From: Cyanoderma ruficeps | Lineage: Eukaryota > Chordata > Aves > Passeriformes > Timaliidae | Reading direction: 5' to 3' | Length of the DNA: 64,000 nucleotides | Assembly: GCA_008694505.1 (NCBI GenBank) | Contig: VZDJ01000033.1 | Span: forward strand, 5,562,867 to 5,626,866 | Shown here: positions 37,081-49,200 of the stretch, one piece after another | Layout of the letters: each line of letters starts with the position of its first letter | Numbering within the stretch: position 1 is the first letter of the stretch | Program-made: the position numbers and the translations under genes | The notes under the pieces: generated by a model | Database searches by the model: none | What the model was told of the DNA's origin: nothing | What the model saw: only the letters and a program-made list of their open reading frames with translations

Positions 37081-37089
37081 ATGCGCTGA
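37081..37089 (+). promoter_or_regulatory. Two-codon uORF overlapping the upstream in-frame KY ATG
   Basis: ATG CGC TGA at 37081-37089 is a minimal upstream ORF with a moderate context (G at -3, C at +4). Its stop codon shares the A of the ATG at 37089, giving TGATG, a termination-reinitiation arrangement. The ATG at 37089 is in frame with, and three codons ahead of, the stronger KY ATG at 37098. Functional only if transcription starts upstream of it. Confidence 0.5.
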
Positions 37090-37097
37090 TGGGTACC

Positions 37098-37221
37098 ATG
37101 GACTTAAAGACAGATGCCAATGCAGTCACCATCAATCTGCTGCTTATTGTGCGCCCCGAGGAGGCAGCGAACAAGGAGAAGGGGCAGCGAGAGGGGCGGA
37201 CGGAAGGCGGCCGAGGCGCAG
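37098..37221 (+). CDS. KY: KY coding exon 1
   Basis: This encodes MDLKTDANAV-TINLLLIVRPEE and then a charged Lys/Arg/Glu/Gly tail. The donor GCAG|GTAACA at 37222 gives phase 1. Without splicing, the frame would stay open to 37970, but the conserved N-terminus and the later exons support the donor here. Confidence 0.85.
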
Positions 37222-40200
37222 GTAACATCGCGCCTGCACCGGGCGAGGGAGGGCAGGGCTGCAGCTGCACACGGAGAAGGAAGCGGCAGCTTTGGAGCAG
37301 GATTTGGGCTTCCTCTCCTCTTTCTCCTCTTTGCACACATGCTGCCAAACTCCAAAATGCCAACTTTTTGGTAGAAGCCCGGCGTGTCTCCGCGGGTGCC
37401 TCGCTGGAGCCGCGCTCCGAGCTGTACCCTGTCCAGCTCCAGGGCGCGCAGCCCCGGCGGCCCGAGCAGGGACACGCGGGGACACCGATCCCAGGGTGGT
37501 GTTTGCGCCTTGCTGTGTCCTGCGCTGGCGCCGCGGGGCCCCCGCGGGCTCTCTGGGCTGTGCAAGGGGAGCAGGGAGAGGGTTCCACAGCAGCACCCAC
37601 TGCCCTGGAGTACAGGAGCAGAACTGTTTTGTTTGCAGCGTGCCCAGGCTTTGTCTCCGAGGCTCACTGTCCTGAGCCATTTATAGCTACAGTTTGGGAC
37701 AGTGTCCCTGGCCCGGCTCCCTGTCCTGCAGAGGGTCTTCCAAAAAGCTGTGGCTGTGCTCTGCAATTGCAAGGGGAGCCTCCCTGCAGAAGTAAAGGGA
37801 GGAGAATGAGTAGTCCTGCACTAAAACCTGGGAGAGAAGCTGAATTTTCAGACAGCCAGTCCCAGGCTAACAACTACAGGCAGAGCTATCACAAAGTTGT
37901 GTCCATGCTCCATCAAGCACAGCATCCAGCACCTGCTCAAATAAGAGCAAATCCTACCAAAGCAGCTTAGGCCTGGACCGTTGCACTTTCTGCCCCCTGG
38001 TATTTTTTACTTTAGCAACAAGGACTGCAAGCCAAGGCTGCAGATGAGACAGAAGGTGGATCCTGATGACACCTGGCATCAGCTGGGATAATGGGTTGCA
38101 TGAAAGGGCTCGGGGTGTTTGGCCTTCAGGCAGCGCCAACACTTCACTGCAGGAGGATCATGCCAATATCCCATTTCTGTCTTACAGGTTTGGGGGGTGA
38201 TGGCAATGGAAACAGCAGATCACAGCCACGTCAGGGCACAGACCTGAATGGTAGGTCACCCTCTCCCTCTGTGAGAAACCAACCCAGCACACAACCCAAA
38301 GCTCCAAGCTCTGCTTCTCGGGCACAAAAGGGTTTCACACAACCCATCCCTTCCCAGTGCCTTCAGGGGCTCCAGTGGAGGTACACAGAGGGCCCTGGGA
38401 AGCATCCCCTCCCTCTGTGCCTCATGCACAGGATGCACAGGGGTGGCACTGCCGAGCCCCTGCACATCCATCTGCAGGGATTCTCCTGCCATGGAGCTCG
38501 GTCAGATTACAAGTGCACGGAGCTCTTACATTTCACAGCCAGCTGATAGCAGGGGAAATTCTGTGCCCCCAATTGCTCAGGTTGCAGCTAGAGCTTCCAG
38601 ATTCTTCCCCAGCACTCACACGGCCTAAAGTAGAGTCTGGGGGATGCAAAGAACCTTTTCAACCATCTCTCCACCAGTCCTTTCTTCATCTCTCCCCCTC
38701 AGAGACTGAGCACAAGGCAGGTGAGATTGCTGACCAGGAATGATGTGGATTCTAGTTCTCAGTGTTCCACTGCCAATTCCCAGCCTTCTGCCCTAAAATA
38801 GTTGAGGAGGAACATCTCAGGAGGTGACCCAGAACTATGAAGCAGCTCCCAGGGGAGGGACTCAGACCATCCCACTTGCTCTCCTGGCAGCCTAAGCTTG
38901 GCTGCCAGTCCACCATGGCTCAGCAGAGAAAGGCAGGGACAAATGAAGAGCAAGACACTGGCAATTCTCATGGTTCCAGACAGTGGGTTTTAGTTACACC
39001 AAGGAGGAACTTTGCCTCCACAGGTCCAGTAATAGCAGTGTGCATAAGCCATGGCTACTCCCAGCAGGATGCCTGGCAGGAGCCTGATCCAAGTCCTTCT
39101 GTAATCAGTGGTGGCTGGAGGCTGCACACAGTCTAGGAGGCTGCACACAGTCTAGGAGCAAACAATACTTCATGGCAAGGTACTACTTTGGGGCTTTTTC
39201 TACAGAGCAGATAACAAAAGCCTCCACTCCAGGAAGCAGATAAATATCCTGTGTTCTCTCCCTCGGTCATGCTCGAGAGGTTCTGCAACTGGAGCCTCCT
39301 CTACGAGTGAGTAAGAGGCTGGTATTGATCATTGCCCACCCTGAATTTATGGCAGGGGTATCTAGCACACACAGGGGGATCCTTCCCTTGCAGCTCTACC
39401 TTAAGCACAATTTAAACCCCTGGGAGGGAGGAATTCAGACACCGGAGGAGCAGGAAGAGCTTTGGCTCCTCTGCCACCACAAGGGTTAATGAACTGCCCT
39501 TTCACCATCCCTGTCAGTGTCCTCATGAGGCTTCTGACACCCCGGGTGCTGCCACAATATTTTCAAACTGATAATCCCCAGCCCCACTGAGTCAAAGAGG
39601 CTGTGGCCCCACTGCACAAGGTCCTGGTCGTTGTCATGGCCACGCGGCAGGAATGGACTCTGGACAAGCTGAGAGATGCAGGTTCTCCCCTGGTGGCCGT
39701 GGGATGGGGATCCCAGGAGGCTTTGAAAAAGAGCAAGAGCTCACCCTGGCCAACACCCACCAGGGCCTGGAGGGAGGGCTCAGTGTCCCCTGGCATTTGC
39801 TCCCTCCCCAAGGCACAAAGCCGTGCTGCTTCCACCTGTGTGAGCCCTGGGCATGCCACTTGCTGCCCGCACCTCCCTCTGCCCCGAGGACTCCAGGTCC
39901 AAACAGCCAGGGTCTCCCAGAAGGGAGAGGGTGAGGATGAGGATGGATTGCTGACAACCACACCAGAGTTCCCACTTGGCCTCCAAGCCCCCAGCAGGGC
40001 CCTTCTCTCCCACCCACCTCTCCAAACACCCCCTGGTCCAAGCACCCCTGCCTGGAGCAGCAGGCTGGGCTGGAGCATCCCTCTGGAGAGGGGTTAGGCA
40101 CCCCAGGACAGGAGCAATCGAATCTGAAGAACGGGGTTGAGCTTCCTGAGTTCCTTACCTCCCTGCTGAGCAGGGCTGATTTAACCCCATCCATGCTGAC

Positions 40201-43200
40201 TGTTCCACTCTCTCCAAGGCACTGAGATGTTTCCCTTTGTGCCCCCAGGCCGGCGTGGCCCCACAGAGCCCTGTCAGCAGACACCACCCATCACTTCGGG
40301 CCCTGGCAAAGGTAAGTGATGACCCAAGAGGCACAGCAGGGCTTCACTGAGCGCCCATCAAGCTTTTTCTCCAATAAAATAAACTCAGAATGTCCCAAAA
40401 AGACAGAAAATATCCCACCCTGGGACAGCTGCCCCTCAAAGCACTTGTTGGCCAAGGACTTGTCTGGCCACAAAACACAAGGAAAACAGCAAGTGCTTCT
40501 CTGAGCTTGCAGCAGCCTGCTCTGGTGGCAAGGAGTAGGAGCAAGAGGATCTTTAAGGTCTCTTCCAACCCAAACCATTCTGTGATCCTTTATGAAGGAT
40601 ATCTCGATCAGGAATAATTAAATAAAAGAACATAAAAGCACCAGCAACTATTTCATACCACCAGTTTCTAAAGCAATGATATAGCACATTGAAAAATTCC
40701 TGTGGAATTACATTTTTTCATTTGTTAAATGCCTTTCAAACTCATCAGCAGAAGGCATTAATCACCAGTAAGTTTGTTTCTTGAAAACAACAATTTTAAT
40801 TTATGGTGGAAACTTAGAAAGCAAAAGTTGGGGAGAAAAACCACAAAAAAGCAAAGTAAAAATAATATTGAGCAATAAAAACAGGACTCCTGAAAATATA
40901 AAAAATGTAAGAAATCAATTTGCATGAAGTGTTCTCTTTGAGAAACAACTTCATTTTATCTTTGAATTAACTGCCAAAATACACCAGCTAGCTCTGTTCT
41001 GGCACCCTGATGTCTCCTACCATCCTACAACTCGAGTCAAGCTCTAAGATTTAGATTTTTACAGCTTATACTGTTCTTCTTGCTTTCTGGTTTTGGGGCT
41101 TAAAGGACATTGAATCTCTCTGCATAATAACAGAAGAAACTTCACTTTTCTAAATGCTTCAGAAAAACTTATTCTTTGATGAAAATGCAGATTCCCACCT
41201 AATTAGCCAGTTCCAAGAGCTGACTTTAAAGAAAAACCCCAAATGTCATGAGGCTCCTGATGAACGTGTAGGAGGTGTGACTGGATGGCAGCCCCGGGGT
41301 GCATTAACATCTTGACCCTCAGTCTCCTGAGCAACTTCTGCCTGATCCAAAACAGAAGCCCGGGAGCTCATGGAGCTCCTCCAGGGAACCCTGAGAGCTG
41401 CAAACCCTTCTGAAATACCTGCAAAAAAATGCAGTCTCTGTCAAAAAGTTCAGGTAGTTTTTATATGAGATTCCCTCACTCTTTTTCTGGTATTTCCCTC
41501 TCTGAAACTTTAAAGACCAGAGCCCAGGTTTCCAGGGGAGGTTTTTCTGGAGGATCAGGGCATCCCAGGACCACAGCTGGCTCCTTTGCCTCTTACAGGC
41601 AATGGCCTTTGCCAGACATTTTAGTATCACAAGTCCAACCATTTTCATCACTTCAAGCCTTTCTGTTTAATTCCAAGAAAAATCAATGAAAGATATTGAT
41701 TCTCTGCTTGCTGTAGCTCCATCAAGAGCTCTTTAATATGGTGATAAACCTTGGCTATCACCGGAGCTGCTGCTTTATCTAAAGTTAAGAGCTGCCTCGG
41801 CAGGCACTCCTGCCCTCTCCTCCATATCCTGGTTCGTTTCCTCTTTTTAGGGAGTGTATCATTGTTTCTTGCAGGAACCCAAGTGACAGTGGAGATTCAC
41901 CACGAGGACACCAGCCCCCCACTCATCAAGAGACTCTCCTTGGGAAAAGGTACAGGCCCAGCTTTAAACCCTGGCAGAGGCTCAGCCCATCCTCCCTTCC
42001 CTTCCTGCAGCTGGGGAGCCTGGGCAGGGCTGAGGGGATCCCACTGACCCTGCCTGGCTTTTTGCAGGTTCCCAGAGGCTGAGAGGACACGACAACAAAG
42101 GTGAGGCTCTGCTCTATCACGGTGTGTCTCCAGCTGGGAGGCTGCTCCCAGGAGGAGACAGGCTCATTCCTCCCACGGGGAGGCTGCCAAAGGGCACGTG
42201 CTGCTGGAGCCTGCCTGTGCTGGGGCTTGAGGAGCAAACTCCTTCTGCTCTTGGGGTGAGGGTGTCTCCTCCTCTGGCCCTGGGGTAAGGTGAGTGGTGA
42301 CACTCCAGGGTCCCTCAGCAATGCCCCAGCTGCTGCAGAGCTCCCTCTGGGGTTATCCAACAGCTCTGGAGCTCAGCTCTCCCTTCTTCCATGCCTGGGG
42401 AGGTTTGGCCGTGGTGGGCTGGGGTTTGATGTCCCCAGCCCTGGGGCTAGGACAGGAGATGCCTGTCTGCTGGGGAATGTGGGCTCTGCAAGGTGGCCAG
42501 GAGGGGATGCAGGGCACACTCCACAGGGGGCTGACATCCATGTCCAAATGGAAGGGAATGAGCAAAGAAGAGCCTCAGTTCCAGTTTTTTCCACCCAACC
42601 CTGCTCCCCACAATGATTTATTTCTAGTTGTCTTTTTCCTGCGGGCAGCAATCTCCTCCCTCTCTCTCTCTTCTCTGCTTTGCAGGATTCCAGAAGATTG
42701 AGGCCCCGCGGCCACCCGGAGCGAAGGACCTGCACGGTAATTATCCATTAGCACGGGGAGTGCTCGGCTTCCCAAGCCCCGCTCATGGGGACGGCAGAGG
42801 GAGTGGCTTTGGGAATGTCACACGTGCCCAAGGCTCCGTGCCCAGGGAAGGCAAACGGGCACAACACACAGGAGTGTCTGAAGGACTGTGGATCCCACTC
42901 CTGCACTGAGCCTCTGCAAAGTCAAAACCAGATAGCCACATTTGAAAAAAAAAAAAGAATAAAAAAAAGACCATCTCCTTACCAAAAAGGCAAAAAAGTC
43001 ATTTTCAGAGCTGCAGAGAGTGGGAATCTCTAAATCTGTAAATCTGCTTTCTCTCCCTTTAGGTCAGCGTAACACCTCTTTTCAGGGAAAATACAGACAA
43101 ACAAACCAGCCTGTTAAGAAATAGGTGCTGTGTGCCTACATGCTGATTTCGGCAGACAGGCACAGGGATATGTCCATCCATTCCCCATGGCTCACTGATG

Positions 43201-46200
43201 GGAGACAGCACTGTCAGCTCATTCCAAGACTTAAAAAAAAAAATCAGTTATCTGGTTAATTAGGGCAAGTTCTTAACTCTTTGTTCATACCGAGTAGAAC
43301 CAGGAGCTCAGAACCTGCAAAGATGCAGAGGGTAGGCACAGCAGGTTCAGTACATCTGCTCCCACCGTTACATTCCCCATGTGCCTGAATTCCTGCAGAA
43401 TTGTAGCCCTTTACCATGCAAAACTCCTAGAGAAACCCAGTTCTTTATTGCGGGGGTTTTTTTAAGGAGTCATGTGTTTTCTAAGGCTTGCAGAGTACAG
43501 ATTTTCCCTGATACTTCTGCATTGTTCTCTTGCCCCTCTATACAATATCCCAGGATTTTCCATGCTGTTAGGTTGAGCCAAAGTTGCAGGGGCAGCTCAC
43601 ACTCCAGCACTGCACAAATCCTAGCAGTCTAGACAGGATGGCTCCTGCTTTCCATGCAGCTGGCAGGGACCTCCTGTGGGTGCCCTCGTGTCCTCTGCTC
43701 CCTAAGCACCCGCTGATGGATGTCTCCACGGGCCAGGCCGGAGCTCTGTCCCCTTGTTCCACCATACTGCCAGGAAAAACACTCCCTCCCTTCCCAAAAC
43801 AGTGACAACTCATTTCTTCCCAGCATATCCATGGGACAAATCCTCTTTGAAATCCATGCCAGTAGACCTGCAGCAATTAGAGAAGCTGGATGCCTACGCA
43901 TTAAAAGTAAGTCTTGCTTTTGCCTCTGTCCTCCTCCCAGCTCCCCTCCAGCAACATTCCATGAGCCTGGCTCCCAGCACCAACACCAGCTTAGGCTGAG
44001 CTGTGGGGCAATGGCATTAGAATCTCCCAAACAAGTGAAAAACCTTTTTCTTTAAACACTAGCAAAGAAATCCCCCTCTGGGAACTAAAACCAAAAGTAC
44101 GTGGACCTACAGCACTGTAGCTCTGTTGTTAAGGAGGGTGGAGGCAGAGCAGTCTCTGGCAGGTGGGGTCTCACTGGCTTCAGAAGACCAAGAGATGGGA
44201 GGTCAGGAGATGCACCACAGGGGTTTCTTCACTGTGACCTTGCAATGCTTCCTCCCCACACACAGGTGAATGTCAAGAACAGCGTGGAGGAACTGGTCAA
44301 AGCCCTGCTGAAACAAGCCCGCACTGACTTGGAAAAGGTCCGAGCCATCTGGATGTGGATATGCCATCACATAGGTAGGCTGAGGTGTCCAGCTGAAGAT
44401 AAGGCTGTTGCTGTCACCCCTGTCCCGCTGCCGTGGCAGTTTACTCATTATTTGTGGGTTATTTCCATGTGGGGAGTAGAATGAAGCCTTTCTGGAGGTT
44501 TTCATCCAGAAGTGCATCCAGAGGGTCTCTCACCACCTCTGTTTCTCAGTCCCTCTCTTTGCACTGCCAGGCCCCACAAGGCTTGTGTGTACATCACTAA
44601 CCTGTAACTCCATTTGAGGAATGACCAGACAAGTCCCTACCATCCAAGAGCCAGAGCAAAAGCCAGGCTGCCCAATACCAGGGGCCTGCTTGTCACCTTC
44701 AGAGCCACTCAACACCACCAGAGCCCAGTTTTGAAGGGGTGAACAGGGAGCAGGTGATGATCCAGATTTCAGAAGCAACCTGGTCGAGTGGAAGGTGTCC
44801 CTGCCCATGGCAGGCAGGTTGGAATGAGATGATTTTTAAGGTCCCTTCCCATTCAAACCATTCTAAGTTTGATCTCCATCCCTGTGCCAAGTCCCCACAG
44901 CCCAACACAGCCCATCCATGACAGTCTGATGCTGGTTCCTTTGCTGTGGGAGGGTCCCAGTGTCACACAGGTAGCACCAGGAACCAGCCAGCTGCCTTGC
45001 CCAGCTCCGTGTCCTACACTGGCACCTGGATGATTGCAGTTCCTGCCTGTACCTGCACCCTCTCAACCCTCCAGAGAGCTGCAACCACTCAGGCTCCCCT
45101 GCCCTCTCCTACTCAGTCCCAAGGCCAGAATTACACAATGACCAGGAAATGGGAAGAGGAGGAGGAGTCAGCACTTGTAGCCTCTCCCATCTGGCGCATC
45201 AAAAGGGGCTTCTTGCCATCCCAGTGCCTTGATGGGGGGAAACTGGATAGGCAACATGATGGCATTTTGCAAGACATAAGCAAAAATGTTTCTTTCCCAT
45301 TAAGTCTTGGGGGCAGAGAGGCAGAGCTGTCCTTTCCCTCACCTCCTGCACATCCTGATGGGGCACTGCTGCAGTGCAGGCCAAGTGTTGGAGAGGAAAA
45401 GAGCAATTTGGGCAGCACTGGCCTCATCTCACACCCACTGAGACCAGCAGCTACAGGGTTAGCATGGTTAGGTCAGTCTCAAATTGCTTTAGTCTTGCCC
45501 TGACATATGGAGAGTGCTGATTTCACTGCATGTGCTGAAGCCCAGGCTTTGACTGGGTATTCTGTCTTTGCACTGTTAACCCATTTCTGCCCACACTACC
45601 TGCGCCAGGCCTGGTTGGAGCCAGTCCATACTCAACATTCAGGGGATGTCTCTGGCCCTGACAGCTATGCTGGGATCTCCTCACAAGATCTTTTACACCA
45701 CCTTGGCCCTGATTGTCATTCCTTCCCGTAAGACTGACCCCTACTTACACACACGGAAAAGAAACAGGGCTGGGAACATAAATCTGCTGGCAAAATTGCA
45801 ATCTATCTATCTTGGAATTGCACTGATGACATAAACACCTTCCTTGGATGGATTTTAAGTGAGAACACTGCTCTCTAGGCAGCTCTTCCCACCCTGTTCA
45901 GTTCCTGCCTGTGACAGGCTGCTATGCCCATGCAGTATCAGCACTAAAGGAAATAATTATTTTAGCTGCCATTTGTGGCAGAAATGGAAAGCCCCATGGA
46001 GCCAGCAGCCCTCAAAGTGCCCTGTGGCTTTGCTGGTGGTCAGTGAAGAGCCAGGGTGGAGCAGGCAGCCTTTCCCAGTGCCCAGAGCCAACGCTGAGGA
46101 GGCATCAGCCAAGCCCCTCTGATAAAGTACAAGCAGTGGCAGCATTTCATCAAAGCACACACACAGCCTGCTGCTGCTTTTCTTCCTCTGCCCCAGCACC

Positions 46201-49200
46201 AAGGGGAGGGGGAACCAGCTGATGCAGCATTCCTGAGGGCTTTGTCAGAAAAAAATATCTGTATTTTAAGAAAAAGGTTGTGGATAGGGCCAAGGTTGGT
46301 GGTATTGAATTAACCTTCCCAGACCAGTTCCACAAGCTCTGTCTGACGCTGTGCTGCTGTTGTGTACTCATTCCAACAAATCAAGATGTCCTGAGCTTCC
46401 AACTATCGATATGACCAGACTGGACAGGGCTTGGAGCAACCTGGTCTAATGGAAGGTGTCCCCACCCCTGGCAGGGGTTTGGAATGAGATTAGCTTTAAT
46501 GCCGCTTCCAATCCAAACCATTCTACAATTCTGTGACTCACTTGCAACAAACTAGTTCAAGTGTTTCCCAACAAGCTCCTTTTCAAGTATTTTTAATATA
46601 AATTGCTTGTAAAGAGTGCAAAAGTCTCAGTGGTTTCTTTTGAGGTAACACCAATGCAACTCCTTCAAATGCAGCATGCTCTGGTCTATACCTGGGAACT
46701 GTTCAGACTGTAGATCCTCCACTTGAGGCCAATCCCTGAGGACGCCCATTTTGTCCAACATCAAAGTTTTCCTGCCACTGGATTCAACTGCTGAACCCCA
46801 GCCCAAGCTTACAGCAAGAGTGATGAGGGCCACAGCTGTCCCTCTGCCCCAGCAGTGTCCAGGCCACTCTCCCCAGCACAGCCACAGCTCCTTCCCCTCT
46901 GCTCACAGAGATGAAAAGCAACCTGAGCCTTGCTCCTGCTGCCCATCGGTCCCGTTGCCTCAGGCTTTTGGATGAACTTTTGTCTGTGTTCCTTCCCCCA
47001 GAATACGACGTCGTGGGCTACCACAACAAAAGCCAGCTGTCAAGCAAGCCCAGAGATGTGCTTCAGATGGGCAAGAGCATTTGTGAGGGCTATGCCGAGC
47101 TCTTTGAACATATGTGCAGGTAAATTAAGTTCAGAAGCATTCAATGCCAGCGAGAGTTAACATTCCTTGTGCCTATCCTGTCTGCCTTTGCATTGACTGA
47201 TGTGACTTTAAGCAGGACACGGAACTTTAGCTTTCCAGCCATGCTGTGGAAAAACAGCAAGTCCTAGAAAGGTCAATTTTTCTCTCTCCTCCACTCCCTC
47301 CACCCCCCTCCCCAGCATAATTTACTTGGTGCCATCTGCTGAGCTTCGCATTGCATTAACATAATGGCAGATGAAAACACGGAGATAATTTGATTAGAAG
47401 AAGTAGGATTTTCCTTGGGGTATCTGGATGTGAAGGTTAAAAGCATGGCAAGACTTGAACAAGGAGTGCTGTCTCCAACACGTTCCCTTGCAAGAGGTAG
47501 GCAGAGTCCCAGGAGGAACTTTCCCCCAACCCTCTGGAGATGCCCTGACCCCTCCGGGGACACTGCCTCGCACTTACCACTGTTCCGTGCTCAATCTCAA
47601 GGTGCAGCACTCTTGAGGCCAATACTGCAATTCCCATTTTGTAGCTATCATTGGCATTTAATGACTAAAATCCTTTCTTCTGCCAGCAAAATCTCATGGA
47701 CTTCACTGGGGGTGAGTCACCTGAGCTTCCCCACAGAGCAGGGCTTTACAGTCACAAAGCCATTGCTAGGAGGCAGCCCCTTCCTTGGTAGGCAGCACAG
47801 GGATGCAGCCCCAGTCCCGATCCCTAAGGAAAGGAGAACCCCCGAAATCCACAGCAAGGAAAGCCATGAAGGTGCTTGGAGGTTTGGGGATCAGCCTTAG
47901 GCAGAAAGGTTGCCCAAAAGGAGAAATCTGGACCTCACAACGCAGGGACAAGAGATTGGAAGGGACTTCCTAAAAGTAATCCTAAAAGGATGGGCTTGCA
48001 AGATGGCCCTCCCAGGAAGGGGCTTCCATTCCCTTGGAAAAATCACTAGTTTTTAATAGCATGTGTAAGTAACAACTGGCTTTCCACACCATCCAAAAGG
48101 ATTTGAGAAGGTTTTCACCATGGAACAGACAAAACCTACCTGGAAAAGGAGAGATTAAAAAAAAAGCCCAGCATACTGTGCCAGATGCTGAAGTGGTAAA
48201 TGATTTCAGCCAACAACATCTCCCACAATATATATTTTGGTCAATTATCCCATAACATACATTTGGTCCATTCCAACCCAAACCATTCTGTGACACTGAA
48301 TCTTGTTTTCTAAAGAAATAGGATGGTGAAGCATGCATTCATAGCTGCATCCTATGGAACAGTTATTAGCAGCTAGAAGGGGGGAATTTGCATGTGTTCA
48401 TTAAAAAGCATATGCTTAGTTCATTAAAAGCATTAATCTTTCCAAGGATATCTCTGACTATTTAAAGGCTCTGTTGATTTACTTGCAATTCCTCAGTTCC
48501 AGGCTGATTAGTCACTATGTGATTCAGGAAACCTCCCAGTCATCAGGACTATTATATTGTCAAATATTAGCAAAATGTTTAGCTCCTGTCCTGAAAAACT
48601 GTAAAGACAACACCCCTTTCTTGCACAGAGACCTCCTCCTCATCCCTTCTCCCCGTGCTCTGTGCTGCTCTTAACACTGAGTCTAGGCAGAAAGGCAGGT
48701 GGCAAAGAACACTTGTCTTACAGAGGCTTTTCAGGGCCAGTTTTTTTGGGGGGGAAAAAAGAGGTGTTTTAACATGCCTTTCTTTCCTAGCTCCTGTGAG
48801 GGAACTTGAACTAACAAACCAATTTGCCAGTCACTAGGAGTCTCCCCAAAAGTCCTGCTGAAGGCTGATGTTGATTGAGTCCTACTTGTCCCAGTGCCAG
48901 AGGGAACAATTCCTGCTGCAGACACAACACTGTCACCTCTGACCACAGCTTTGGCAGCCAGACTTCCTCCCATTAGCTGAGATTCCTGTCACAGAGGAAA
49001 GGTGGGCAGGGAGAGTGGGAAGCTGGCCATAAGGCATCACTTTCCAAACATCAGGAGTGATAGCAATGAATGCAAACACAGGTTCCTGACCAATATTTCA
49101 GCAGCACTTATCAAGAACTGGCTTCTCAGCTGACAAGCAGACTCGAGGAGGTAGCATGGCTGAGTGAGGCAGGGCAAATTCATGAATCCAATTTAGGGCA

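Larger units (their letters stand above)
36690..37580 (+). promoter_or_regulatory. KY: KY promoter region and CpG-rich first exon
   Basis: The 400 bases upstream of the KY start codon become CpG-rich and remain so to about 37.57 kb. Muscle-type sites are visible: a consensus CArG box at 36708-36717 (CCTTTTAAGG) and an E-box CAGCTG at 36973-36978. KY is known as a striated-muscle gene, so SRF and MyoD-family input would fit, but binding is inference. The transcription start is not determinable from sequence. Confidence 0.6.
37222..43823 (+). other. KY introns 1-6: content
   Basis: Between the first seven KY exons the sequence is non-coding. It holds a perfect two-copy 19-bp tandem repeat (39121-39158), a short CR1 tail (40545-40600), an A-rich run near 42944-42969, an 18-nt candidate microexon at 38703-38720 and a stop-containing candidate exon starting at 43063. 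No other gene recognised. Confidence 0.6.

Noticed and set aside
37089..37970. Read-through frame of KY exon 1 to 293 codons
   Set aside because: The conserved N-terminus ends at a good donor at 37222 and the following exons continue KY in phase. The read-through part has no homology.
39206..39305. Possible KY exon after TTTTTCTACAG with a GTGAGT-type donor
   Set aside because: In the required phase it meets a TAA after about twelve codons, and no family sequence matches.
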